The position numbers were made by a program, and so were the translations under genes. Of a stretch of 64,000 nucleotides of DNA, positions 48,561 through 59,435 are shown piece after piece. This stretch comes from Dolomedes plantarius (taxonomy: Eukaryota; Arthropoda; Arachnida; Araneae; Dolomedidae): contig OU015490.1 of the NCBI GenBank assembly GCA_907164885.2, positions 221,820,727 to 221,884,726 of the forward strand. Direction: 5' to 3'. Positions within the stretch are counted from its first letter, which is position 1. Each line of letters starts with the position of its first letter. Under the pieces are notes generated by a model that was given only the letters and a program-made list of their open reading frames with translations, was not told where the DNA came from and did no database searches.

Positions 48561-48566
48561 CACACA

Positions 48567-48632
48567 CACACACAGTAACACGATGTTGAGAGTGATTTCT
48601 TTTTCACCCTCTACATCGTGTTACTGTGTGTG
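48567..48632. repeat. Perfect 20-bp inverted repeat ending in an (AC)n run
   Basis: Arms CACACACAGTAACACGATGT and its exact complement at 48613-48632. A further imperfect 8 bp pair inward. Confidence 0.92.
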
Positions 48633-48708
48633 ACAATTCTTGTGACTACGCAAACTTTTATCCTCAGAATTAGTACGTTTGTCACTGAAAAATGGCGCTT
48701 CAATCGTG

Positions 48709-48924
48709 TCAGTAGTTTGTATTGTGACTCAGCAGAGTTAACAGCGCAGTTAACGTATGTTCACTGTGACGGCCGCCATTCATGAAAATGTCCGTAAGAC
48801 ATGGCACGACACTCCACACACCATTAGAGAGAGCTTCGACTGTTATTCTTCTCATATAATTGCGCCTAGCTTCTTTCAACACGGCCAATAACACCAGTCG
48901 ACGTCTGTACACTATAGACTGCAT
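48709..48924 (-). pseudogene. Possible Tc1/mariner-type transposase tail
   Basis: A minus-strand frame of 71 codons contains NGGRHSEHTL, similar to the NGGRHFEHLL-type end of some IS630/Tc1 transposases. Little else is recognisable and it may be chance. Confidence 0.25.
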
Positions 48925-49940
48925 AACGATCTCCTGTAACAGAAGTTCGCATTGTATCGGTCAGCGGATCTGTTTTAATAGCGACAGGCAGCAGCTCCGA
49001 GACTACTACAGCGCTACCTGTTGGTGGAAAATGTAACTATTCGGGAAATAAAATTTTTCGTTATTTTTGCAGAGAATTTTTTTATAGATTCTGTGAGGGA
49101 AGGTATAGGCACAATCTGTACTGTTGAATATATAGGTAGATTCACTGAACTGTCTATATGGACGCTGAAAGTCTTAATGAAGAAAGGAATTACTTCGAAG
49201 TTGATGAAAGTGATACTATCAGTTCGGAGACAAATTCGAAGAAACGATATTGCAGAGGGATCAGTCAATACTGTAGAATAATAGTCTATTGTCCCGAATA
49301 TATCTGTAGGAGTTCGACTACGAAAATAAAGTTATGCACAGCACGAGAGACTGCAGCACGACAAAAGTTTCGTCCACGGAAGAAGGAGACCGACAGTTCT
49401 GCAGGATTTCGAATTCAAATTACAGGATTGTCAGCAACGTAGATGTTTTAACGAACTACCGAAAAATAACCTCACTTTGGCCGAATTCGTACAGTGTAGT
49501 ACAAATCTAGCGTTGTCAAAACCTCAGGAAACTTCACCGTCAACGTTGGCCTAATAGGTTGAAGTAGCTGGCAAACAAGAAATCTTCCAAGGCATTTAAA
49601 ATTTAAAAAATATTTATTTTCTGAGCCAATCTTGAGTAACATGAAAATATATTTACAAAGTAAAAAAAGAGCTCGGTGCTACCTGAGCTTGACAAATAAG
49701 AAATGACCGTTCAGGTCTAAGACAGCAGATTATCTAACACGTATGGCTTGATAAAAAAATAGCCCCCCGATACAGTTATGTCAGGGCCAAGAACTGATGG
49801 GGTGCTTAAACGAGCAAATCTTTAAGAGAAACTTAAATCTCGGGGAAAAATGGCTCACTGATCCTCTTAATTTCAACACTGGACAGAAGTCTATAGGAGA
49901 GAATCAAGGGTTGAAATAGTTTTAAATTAACACCAAGGGA
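48925..49940. other. Unassigned sequence, moderate GC
   Basis: Overlapping frames of 84-94 codons at 49014-49442 have no recognised motif. They include an acidic start (MDAESLNEERNYFEVDESD) that might be a piggyBac-type N-terminus or chance. Confidence 0.3.
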
Positions 49941-50340
49941 AAACACCTAGAAAAAGCAGCCGGAAGCGATCGTACAAGAACGGCAACGAGACCAAGGGCG
50001 TGTCGGACAAAAAGCCGGTTAGATTAAAAAAGCGATTCACCGCCAAAAATGAAGTTGAACTTACGCCAAGCCGACGAACAAGCGGTGCGCAAATAGCTGA
50101 TTGGTCTAGCCTAATCTGACGTACAAAGGCGCCTAATTCCAATTGGATGTAACTTCCGTACCAGAGCGAAGGAGAGACATTTCCCACGCGGCGAAATTCA
50201 AACGCACGCCGAAATAAATGTTATTGGTGGACATTGGTGACGTTCAGTCTACACCATTGTCAAAACAGCAATTTACGGAGCAATTAACATACCCCCAAAG
50301 AAGAGTAAAGGTATCCGGTCCATTTTAAAAGGGAGGTCAT
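49940..50340 (-). promoter_or_regulatory. GC-elevated segment with CCAAT motifs
   Basis: On the minus strand CCAAT occurs at about 50223, 50233, 50100 and 50140, next to TGACGT-like sequence at 50237. A GGCGTAAGT splice-donor-like motif occurs near 50070. It could be a promoter with a first exon, or an unrecognised LTR. No downstream gene was identified. Confidence 0.25.
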
Positions 50341-51190
50341 GCAATAAAATCCAATTTTACTGATATCGGGGTTGAGTTTCCTAGGGAACGTAACTAATTT
50401 TAAGAAGCTTTTCCCAGGCACAAGAAGAACAGGTGGATATTTATCGATGTTATTCCCAGAACACCAAAATGGTGCAGAGCTAACATTCAGAGACCTCCCA
50501 CGTATTGGGGAACATGTAAAAATTAAACCATTCTATTTTATAAGATAAACTTGCTAATAGATCAAGCAACCAAGTTACATTTAGGAATGCTAGCAATTAA
50601 GTTATTTCTTAATTCATTACAACCAGCACATTAACGTTAACACATTAACACAAAGACTATAACGAAAATCCTCGTTATAGACACTCCCTCCTGTCTAGGG
50701 ATGAGAAAAAAGATTTGACAAATTCCACTTAGATGTGGATGGCAAACACATAGTACACATGCCAAAAAATACCATACCTGATTACTTAAAGCAACAGAAA
50801 ATGGTAGTAGAAAATTCAGTAACATGATGATTGTATAACTTCTTGCCAGTTCTTGACAAAAATAATTACAATAAATTTACTTACATTCGTGCGTGAGTGA
50901 AAAATATAAATTCCTTTTGTAGCAAAAACAGGACAAAAATATATATAATCTTGAGGTATACATATGTATATTTACATGGACATTTGCCCATAGCGATGAT
51001 TTTGAGACATTAAAATTTCCAAAAGTGTTGGATATCATATTCTGTATTGTGCATTAACATATAAATATAGCTACGCACAGAGTGATATAAAACTGAAAAA
51101 ATCATAATTATCATAAATATAAGAATTTTCGGGGAAGTAAGTTAAACAACCATTTCTAAAGAGCATTTGAAAACTTCTATATATATGTAT
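50341..51190. other. Non-coding sequence
   Basis: Nothing recognised. Confidence 0.4.
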
Positions 51191-51193
51191 GTA

Positions 51194-51388
51194 TGTATAA
51201 GTTTTGACAATTTGCTTTATTACTGATTGTGACTATCCTACAAGAACTAGAGTGCATCTCACTAAATTGACAAAAAAATGCCGGGCTATGGAACTAACTA
51301 CAATCGGAAAAAACAAAGAAAGTAGTAGTAAACATGAAGTGTAGGATAGTCACAATCAGTAATAAAGCAAATTGTCAAAATTTATACA
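51194..51388. mobile_element. Fold-back element with about 47-bp inverted repeats
   Basis: TGTATAAGTTTTGACAATTT and the following 28 bases at 51194-51241 pair with the complement at 51341-51388, about one mismatch. The interior is about 100 bp. Both outer sides run into TATGTATG / CATACACAC simple repeat. Confidence 0.85.
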
Positions 51389-51423
51389 TACACACACACA
51401 CACACACACACACATACACACAC

Positions 51424-51470
<47 letters not shown>
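51388..51470. repeat. (AC)n(AT)n microsatellite
   Basis: Compound simple repeat. Confidence 0.95.
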
Positions 51471-51471
<1 letters not shown>

Positions 51472-51559
51472 TTTTTATATAATTTTAACCTCTTATAAAT
51501 ACAATCAAATTTTGTTTTATTAAGAGTTTAAAAACGCAGAATGAATTGTTTAAACACAG

Positions 51560-51815
51560 TCCTTAAGTCGCCGACCAGAATAGGAGAGAAAGAATTCGTA
51601 TGCTACTCGTATATGCAACTCTTTAAATTCCTTTTAATTAAAACTTGCAGCTTGCAACATTAAGAACTTAAAAAAAAAATTATTTTTAAACTTCGTATCC
51701 CTAAATCGCCTACCAGATCAATAGAGAGAAAATTCGTACCCTACTCGTATATACATCTGCAAATACCTTTTAATTAAAACCTGAAGCTTTCATCTTTAAG
51801 AAATAAAGAAATCCT
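51560..51815 (+). repeat. Tandem duplication, about 130 bp per unit
   Basis: TAAGTCGCCGACCAGAATAG...AATTCGTATGCTACTCGTAT...CTTTTAATTAAAACTTG at 51563 recurs as TAAATCGCCTACCAGATCAA...AATTCGTACCCTACTCGTAT...CTTTTAATTAAAACCTG at 51701. Confidence 0.75.
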
Positions 51816-53964
51816 GTTCTTAAAGTTCCTGACACTTCATTTTATGCATGCAGTATCGTTCAAGGTTTTTCTATTATTCAATGTTATTCATATTCCTCTA
51901 ATTACACGTAGTTTCGGGCAATTTTCTCTATCCTCAGACAGAAGATTATTTTGAGCGAATATCTGTTTAAAGGTCAGTTGGCGTTGTTGGTAACTGTGTC
52001 TCATTAAATCTTTTGATGGTGTAAAAATTTGAAATAGCTATGTGGAAAATTCCTAAATAATATATTCTTCAAAAAATGTCCATTTTTATTCTATATAGTG
52101 TTAAAAACGCTACTAAAAACTGCTGTGTATTTCTGTAAGCAAAGGTAATTCAAATTCTGTCTAATTACATCAGAGTATAGACGAGTTTCTTCTTAAAAAT
52201 TTATGGATGGTTGCTAGGATATGCCAGTCATCTATTGCTGCACAACACCTTACGATTTCCTGCTCCTAATCCATCCTGCTTAAAACAAGAACTCGTAATC
52301 TATGAAATATACACGAATGGTTTAAGCTAGTTAACTATATTAAAGTAAAATAAATCTTCATTTTTCAGAGCAATATTATAATTAGCTTTAATCCTGAATA
52401 ATCCATGCGTAGAGGACTATCCAACTGGCTAGGGGTGGACAAGACGCAGAACATAATTCAAGAAGTATAGTTGGATATAGTTTTATAAGTTAACCCAGAT
52501 TAAAATAAAACTGCAGAAAAGATAATCCACAAAAACAGGAGAAAAAAAATAACTGTATTCTTAATTAGCCCAATTCCATGTTAGAAAAATTAATTCAAGC
52601 GTGTGAATGTAATTTTATTTTAATTATGTATACAGAATCTTAGGTATGATAATGAGACTTTTTTCACAATATCTCTAAACTATTTTCTTTTTTCCTTAAT
52701 GAATTTTACGTTACGACAAAAATATAAGCCAAACAAAAATGAAGTTTGTTAACATGGTAAGTCTACAAGTCATAGTTCGTTTTTGTAGCTCAGTTTTATT
52801 AACAATTTTCCCCATTTGCAACATTTAAGAATATCGGACGATCATGAGCGAAGAGACGGCTGTAGAGAGTTTAAGGTTGTTTGAGTATTATCTTACCTTT
52901 AGACACAGATATGAAACTGTCAATTTTGTTTACAGGCCATTTAATCGAGGACAGATTTATTATTCTTTTGACCCTCCTAAATGCAAAAATCCGCAGATGT
53001 TTTCATTCTTGACGTATCTATTTCTGATGAAGAATGAAAGAATAATTCTGCTGCTTGTGGGGGCCAACTTCTTCAAATATTTACTCAAATTCTATCCTTC
53101 TTCATGGCACGGGATACATTTCTGAAACGTTCACAACATTTAGGCTGCAGTTAAGTAGTAAAAGGAAATTAGTCGTTTTATTTGTAACTTAGCGAATTTA
53201 TATTTGAATACTAAGATTTTTTTATATTCACTAGTAAATATAACAGGTATAAAATTTTCTCCGATTTTCCTGTTTGTTTAATCTTCCAGACCACTCAAAA
53301 ATACTAATAATTTAAGTACCACATAAGAGATTTCTGAACATACTTACAATATTTATAATATAATTAATAACATTTAACAATATGAATATTATATATGACG
53401 TCTTTCCTTTTCCCTTTCTGCTATGATTTTAAACAGAAGTTCTGAAGTAATATGAAATAATAGTAAAGTATAATATAAAGCCCTTTGATTATAACTAATA
53501 TCAATATTAATTACAAGCAGCCTCCTCGAAAATAGTGTTAATGATAACAGAAAACTGTCTGAAGAGATTAACTTTGTTTGCGAAATAAGGATAAGTTAAA
53601 CATTCTTCATAATGCAAAAATTTAAATAACAAAGGATTACAAACTCCGTCTAAAATTCCTTAATTTAATATTTATAATACTTCATTATATACAGACATAT
53701 GCATACGTAACCATATTTTAAAGACTGAAAGTAGAGTTGAAAGAAATTAACTTAATTTGTAAACGCAACCATGCTCCCGTATTAAAAGTACACAGGCGTA
53801 AGGATATTATGCTTTAAATAAAGGAATATAATTATTTCTTCGTAAAGCCTTTTTAATTTTTAGCTATAAAGGATATTTTTGTATTTGGTCATTTCAATAA
53901 GGTAATCAGAGTAAGTATATGCAGAGCTAAATCTACTCAAAATAGAAAACAATGATCACTAGTA
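51816..53964. other. Non-coding, with one unexplained 93-codon frame
   Basis: See the entry at 52844. No other feature recognised. Confidence 0.4.
52844..53125 (+). CDS. Hypothetical 93-codon ORF, doubtful
   Basis: Starts at an ATG (MSEETAVESLRLFEYYLTFR) and ends at TGA. It has a plausible amino-acid mix and a hydrophobic stretch (FLTYLFLMKN, IILLLVGANF). No family was recognised. It is slightly GC-richer than its surroundings, but a frame this length can arise by chance. It could also be an exon of an unseen gene. Confidence 0.2.
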   Translation: MSEETAVESLRLFEYYLTFRHRYETVNFVYRPFNRGQIYYSFDPPKCKNPQMFSFLTYLFLMKNERIILLLVGANFFKYLLKFYPSSWHGIHF

Positions 53965-54295
53965 CTAGAAATTTGTTGTTTTGTTTAAAATCCCCTTTCT
54001 TACCATGGCATATTTGTATGGTTCAATGCCCAGACATCTTATATTTTTTGAGGACCTGAGGCAGCACTTTCGCCTTACATGGAGAAAATTTTTTTCCACA
54101 GAACCCCTAATTTCTCCATGAACCCTTTTGACTGAACGTATTTTCAAAAAATGCTGCTAACAACTCCGCTTTCCTCTAAACATTTTGTCATACCTAGATC
54201 AGTTTCTCCCCTTTTCTCATCTATAGTGCCTACAATTGTTACAATTTGTTTCTTCAATGAGAGAAGTCAAGGCCTTCTTTGCTAGTAATTTGGCA

Positions 54296-54941
54296 TCTAT
54301 ATATATACATAAAACAGTTCCGTAACTAACTTACTGACTCATTGACTGACTGACTGACATATAACGCACATACCAAACCGTTGGAACTAAAGGGTTGAAA
54401 TTTTGCATGGCGATCCTTCTTATAATGTAGGGGTTCACTAAGAGAGATTTTTGAAAAAAAAATTCTTAGATTTTTTAAAAATAAAATTTTTAAGCTGTTT
54501 TAGTAACTTTTTTAAGTTTGAATTTAAAACAATAATTTGAGGGTTATAAAATTTATATCACGAGAAAGATCATAAAAGTTCCTTTAAAATGAAATTTTTT
54601 TCGAATCTTTACCTCCCTGTTCTGATTTTTAGTGATTTTTTAAGATTAATGTTTAGAATTTAATTTATTAAATGCTGATCACATGGTTTCTTTTCTTTTT
54701 CTGATGCTTTAAATTAATTTATCGTCACGTGCATGACAACGAAATAAATTCACAATTTTTTTTCTTGCTAATGCGACAGACGATTGGACATTATCCAAAA
54801 AATATTAAAATACAGTAAAAGAAATGTTCCTCAAACTGTAATATATTAACTGTACTATATTCTTTAGTATGTTCTATTAGATTTAATTTCAATATTTTAT
54901 TCTACATTATTTTGTCTATAAAAATATCCATTACGTTTTTC

Positions 54942-54982
<41 letters not shown>

Positions 54983-55054
54983 CATTAATTGCATACATTG
55001 ACCGTTGTATTTAATTTGAATGTACTCCTTATCGAAGCACGGGTATTCGGCTAG
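54296..55054 (+). mobile_element. Non-autonomous Helitron, 759 bp
   Basis: Begins TCTATATATATACATAAAAC then AGTTCCGTAACT and ACTGACTGACTGAC repeats. Ends GAAGCACGGGTATTCGGCTAG followed by T: the 5'-TC / CTAG-3' ends and A^T insertion are those of Helitrons. The body is non-coding and includes a short (AT)n at 54949-54980. Paralogues at 55448-56301 and 44107-44803. Confidence 0.85.
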
Positions 55055-55447
55055 TTTTGTATAAAACCCCTTTCCTGCCCAAACGACATTAAATGCACTT
55101 TTCTGAAGATCTCAAACCAGTTCGCTGTACTTAAATAACTTTATTCTCACCTAGAATAGTTTTCCATCTTAGTATCTCTTATAGATCCGATAAATACAAT
55201 TTGTATCTTCGGAGAAAGAAGTCAATGTGTTCTTCGGCTAGTAATTTGTTACTTTGTATGAAATCCAACTACTCCCCTACCCAGTGACATTAAACGTACT
55301 TTTCTAAAAATCTCAGACCAGTATGATGTCCTTAAATAAATTTTTTCTCACCTAGAACAGTTTTCTCCCTTATTATCGCTTAATGCTCTAATCGATGTAA
55401 TTTATCCCTTCGGTGAAGGGAGTCAATGTCTAATTCATTAGTAATTT

Positions 55448-56301
55448 GTTGTATAATACAGTTCCGTGACTGACTGACAGATAACGCATAGACCACACCA
55501 TTTGATCTATGGGGCTGAAACTTTGCATGGCGATTCTTCTTATAGTGTAGGGGTGCACAAAAAAAGATTTTTGGATAATTCTTCCTAGATTTTCTTAAAT
55601 TAAATTTTTAAGCTGTTTATATAATATTTTTTTTAAAGTTCGCATTCAAAATAATAATCTGAAGGTTATGAAATCTGAGGGTTATGAGGGTTATGAAAAA
55701 CATCACGAGAAAGATCATACAAATTACTTTCAAATGAAATCTTTTTAGAATCATTGCCTCCATTTTCTGGTTTTAGTTGATTTTTTAAAGATTAATTTTT
55801 AAAATTTAATTTATTAAATGCTGATCACTTGGTTTCTTTTCTTAATGTGATACTTCAAATTATTTTTGCGTCACGTCCATAACAATGAATTAAATTGACA
55901 AAAAATATTAAAATACAGTAAAAGATAAATTTTAACCACTAGACTAATTGAGATGGAAGTTTTTAAAGAATTTAATTCAAATTAGTATGTTTTATGGATA
56001 TTAAATTAAACCCATACAAAAAACTACAATTTCCGCTATAAATATGCTTCGCCATGACGATAAATAAGTCTCAAAGGTAAACTTTAAAATACGCTTGCAT
56101 AGATGAAACAGAAAATTGTTTCTCCCACAGTCAGTTTTACGTAACTTGCTCTCGCGTAAGTTCGCGGACGAGACTGGTAATATTAGTTCCGCCTAATGAA
56201 GAAACAAAAAAGAAATTTATAAGGAAATCCTCTAAAAACCGATTTAATTATTGAAATTATTTTACAATGTAATCCGTAGCGAAGCACGGGTATTCAGCTA
56301 G
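55448..56301 (+). mobile_element. Non-autonomous Helitron, second copy
   Basis: The 5' part from ATACAGTTCCGTGACTGACT, body homologous to 54296-55054 up to about 55930, then a different 3' half ending GCGAAGCACGGGTATTCAGCTAG. The shared ends with a partly different interior suggest recombination or sequence capture. Confidence 0.8.
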
Positions 56302-56480
56302 TTCCGTATAAAATTCCTTTTTTACCCAAATGGTAATTTCGTAAATACAGCTCAATGCCAAGATATATGAATACGTTTTACAATACTTAGGCAATGCTTT
56401 TGCCTTAAGTAATATAAAATTCTTATCTCAGGAACCCATTTCTTGTAGTTGAACCCTTTTGGTAGATTAAACTATTTTTT

Positions 56481-56571
56481 TTAACCTTTAGCCTAATGGG
56501 CCCATTTTTCTGATTCCATTTTTAGAACAGGAAATTTCATACCCCCTTTGTAAGAACGACCATTAAGGGGG

Positions 56572-56660
<89 letters not shown>

Positions 56661-56720
56661 TATAGTTCAATCTTGGGCCCGTATTCTTAGGATACATGCT
56701 ATCCCACCCCGTAAGGAAAA
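56481..56720 (-). mobile_element. TTAA element E6, short copy of E5
   Basis: Starts TTAACCTTTAGCCTAATGGG. Ends GGATACATGCTATCCCACCC then CGTAAGGAAAATAA, inverted relative to E5. The right TTAA has decayed to ATAA. Palindromic motif at 56690-56705. An (AT)n array of about 85 bp occupies the same position as in E5. Confidence 0.75.
56572..56660. repeat. (AT)n microsatellite inside E6
   Basis: About 85 bp of (AT)n. Confidence 0.95.
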
Positions 56721-57004
56721 TAACCACTTTCCCTACCTTGATCTTTTCCAAAAAATAGCAAAAGTCGTACTATATCCTTAGATAAATGTACCTTACTACA
56801 ACTCCTTGACCTCTTTATCTCTCTTCAAAGCACGAGAAGAACCGGAGACAGGAATTAATGTCTCTGAATAGCCAGTGCCTAAAATTCTCTCGGAAAAAAA
56901 AAAGACTTTTTTGTAGAGTTTATTTACACTTGATTCGATGAATAATAACTTTCCACAAGATTTTCATAAAAAAACATGAATATTATGTACAATATTTCGT
57001 TAAA

Positions 57005-57130
57005 ACGCCACTCACATGGTATACTGGTCAGCATCGTGATATTCCGCGCAGAGGGCTTGGGTTGAAATCAAGGATAAGGCTTAGTCGTAAACGTGTTGTG
57101 TTCTCATAGGGAGCACATAAATAGTGCTCT
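57005..57130 (+). mobile_element. tRNA-derived SINE head
   Basis: CACATGGTATACTGGTCAGC (A-box region) and GGGTTGAAATC (B box) are about 45 bp apart and resemble an Asp/Glu-type tRNA. There is no matching acceptor stem, so it is not a tRNA gene. Confidence 0.55.
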
Positions 57131-57945
57131 CACAATAAAGTAGCAAGTAAGACTTTGCAGTGAATAGAAAAAGGCGACTGTCTCACAAATTCTGCCCTCG
57201 CATTAGAAAAATAATATGTCGGCAAAACGCGTATTTTCAACAAGTCCACTTAAAAAATATAAACTTTTCTTATATTATTCCGGCAAGGCTCGTATTTTCT
57301 TAACAAAAATAAGAACGTATAGTTACAGCATACTTCGGGAACAACGATAAGACCTGAATAAAACGCTACAGTCCTTCACAATTAATGCCGGGAACAACGC
57401 TAAAACCTGCATAAAACGTCCGGTCCTCAAGGTATTAAAAGACCGCAATCGAATTAATATCCTTCTTATCCAGTCAAGAACTTCAACTGAGAGGGAATAA
57501 GGAATAAAGAGAACTAACTGCAGGAACTATCTATTTGGAGGCCTTGAACTTGTGGCCTTTTTCTTGGCAAACAATTAATAATAGTAATTATCATTCTCCA
57601 AACGTTTCTAGCGTTGAAAAATGATATCATACTGGCACGGTGCTATTATACCAAATTTAATAAAATATTATGTGTCTTAAATACAAAAAAATATCATTGA
57701 TACAATAAAATATCATATCAGTGGAGCAATCTTTGAATAAATCCTACTAGGTACAACATTTGTGTGGATTGTGTTACGATTAAACACCAGAGGTACACTG
57801 TGTGTTCCAGAGAATTCAATAAAGAATCTTTCACATAGCCTTTCTCATAGTCTCTTCCTAGAATGGTACTTTCCATTTTCAACGGAGAGATACAGTTTTT
57901 GGTGAGTGGCGGTTTATAAGGTTTGGTTTGGAACGCTATGGTCAA
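57131..57945. other. Non-coding sequence
   Basis: GGGAACAACGMTAAAACCTG-like words occur near 57340 and 57390. No gene recognised. Confidence 0.35.
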
Positions 57946-58249
57946 CTAGGCTCGGTGCACACGAGCTATCCGGTGTCGTTGAGAATTCACACCGGCGCCG
58001 CGCTTTCAATTCACACGACATGAGAATTCTTTACGGTTTTGGCTGTTCCGTGAAATTTACCTCACAGATCAGCCATTTAAATGATGGAATTTAAACAGTA
58101 GGAGTCAAGCTACAGACTCTGAAGTGTACTCGAGAAAAAGATGGCTATAAATTTGAAAATAAATTATGTATCGAAGAATTTTGAGACAGTGGGCAAAATC
58201 AAGGAACTTATCAAAATCAAGGTGGGATCAATTTAAATCAGTTAAGAAA

Positions 58250-58311
58250 TACATGGGCTGAGTACTTCATTAGCGATATTGGAAAACTGCCATGGCAAAA
58301 TGATTGCATTT
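58250..58311 (+). pseudogene. Harbinger transposase C-terminal scrap
   Basis: AEYFISDIGKLPWQNDCI then stop. Many Harbinger nucleases end with YFxxxGxxxWQ, so this is the last piece of the transposase. Upstream sequence does not align further. Confidence 0.5.
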
Positions 58312-58399
58312 AACAATAAATGCTAATGGAAAATTTGTCACCTGGGAAGATTGTTTTTATATTTAAAAAATAACAATAAATATTTAAAAATTAATTAAA

Positions 58400-58910
58400 A
58401 TTTTCCATTTATTAAATTTTTGCTTTCTACTTAATCAAATTTTAATTGTTTGGTGTTGGGTTTAATTTTTAATTATGTAATTTACTGTTATGCTCTTTTA
58501 TTTTAATCTTAAGTGATTTTAGAAAAAAACAGATTAAGAGAAAAATTCAACAACAGAATACAACTGATGTAAATTTATGTGAAATATATTTTGATTAAAA
58601 TTGATAGTGTTTTATTATTTCCTAAATTAAAATGGGAAGTTGGTTTTTAAATTAAAAAAAATAATAAAAGTTTAATAAATTGAAAAAATATATTTAATTT
58701 TTGCTTTCTAGAATATTTTGTGTTTTTAGATTTGTGTTTACTTTTTAATGAAGTTATTTACTTCTATACTCTGCTAATTTATCTAATTACATTCTAAAAA
58801 ACATCAAACATAGATACGACACTGTAATATGACTAATGTAAATTTATCTGAAATATATTTTGATTAAAATTGATATTGTTTTGTTATTTTTTAAATTGAA
58901 AACAATAAAT
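58400..58910 (+). repeat. Internal tandem duplication of about 250 bp
   Basis: TTTTTGCTTTCTA...TTTACTT/ACTGTTATGCTCT...GATGTAAATTTATGTGAAAT then ATATTTTGATTAAAATTGAT at 58418-58605 recurs at 58697-58875. Confidence 0.7.
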
Positions 58911-59142
58911 TTATAATTGCACTTTTCAATTTCTTCTTTTTCTTTTTGTGTTTTTCTTCGAAATCTGCATGCAAACGGATGCAAATTCTTATCCACGCAC
59001 TCCGTTTAAGATTTTTGCTGTGGTACTTTTCACGTTTAATATCCCGCAATTCACTAAACTTTTTAACTTCCTCAATTAAAATTTCTGTGTCTAGACTTTC
59101 AGCCATTTTGTTGCGGTAAAATATCGTCTGTCTGAATTGCAC
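58891..59142 (-). CDS. MADF/SANT-like protein of the Harbinger element, truncated
   Basis: An 83-codon minus-strand frame: DTEILIEEVKKFSELRDIKR, then EKYHSKNLKRSAWIRICIRL and a Lys-rich end. The pattern LIxxVxxxxxLxD...Y...K...W.xIxxxL is that of the MADF domain (Myb/SANT-like DNA-binding fold), which the second gene of PIF/Harbinger elements often encodes and which guides the nuclease to the element ends. Only the N-terminal domain is present. It lies just inside the right inverted repeat. Confidence 0.5.
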   Translation of the reverse strand: MQFRQTIFYRNKMAESLDTEILIEEVKKFSELRDIKREKYHSKNLKRSAWIRICIRLHADFEEKHKKKKKKLKSAIINLLFSI

Positions 59143-59344
59143 GATTGAATTGAGGGTACTGCTTCGCCGATGTCGTTCACGCGGTCAAGCAGTTCACGAG
59201 GGGTAAAAAACAGTCGTTGCGAATTCGCAGCGACGCCGCAAAGTGTGCGAGTCGGTTAGTTAAATTCTATGTACTCTTGATCGCAACTTATCGCAACGAC
59301 ACCGGATCGCTCGTGTGTTCCGAGCCTGAAAGCCAATTCTGAAA

Positions 59345-59435
59345 GGCTGCAAACACCCATGTTAACTAGGGGACTCGAACCCACAGAATCTAAACCGAAT
59401 GCCAGTGCCCTAGCCATTCGGCCATCATCTGGTGG
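59345..59435 (-). mobile_element. tRNA-derived SINE head or tRNA pseudogene
   Basis: Minus strand A box TGGCCGAATGGC (near 59425) and perfect B box GGTTCGAGTCC (near 59375). Sequences outside cannot form an acceptor stem. Confidence 0.55.

Larger units (their letters stand above)
53965..56470 (+). repeat. Tandem array interrupted by two Helitrons
   Basis: Host units at 53965-54295, 55055-55240, 55241-55447 and 56302-56470 align with each other (GACATTAAA...TTTTCT, CTCACCTAGAA...GTTTTC, GAAG...GTCAATGT, AGTAATTTG; and GTTCAATGCCCAGACATCTT at 54020 with GCTCAATGCCAAGATATAT at 56350). The unit boundary AGTAATTTG is where both Helitrons sit. Confidence 0.65.
57949..59326 (+). mobile_element. PIF/Harbinger-like element, internally rearranged
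   Basis: Inverted ends GGCTCGGTGCACACGAGC and GGCTCGGAACACACGAGC, continuing with ATCCGGTGTCGTTG on both sides. 1378 bp. It contains the end of a Harbinger transposase (plus) and a MADF-like ORF (minus), the two-gene content expected of this superfamily. Flanking triplets are CTA and TGA, not a clean TWA duplication. Confidence 0.75.

Noticed and set aside
59345..59435. A functional tRNA gene with a perfect B box
   Set aside because: Flanking bases cannot form a 7-bp acceptor stem; likewise for 18120, 38430, 47095 and 57010. They are SINE heads or pseudogenes.
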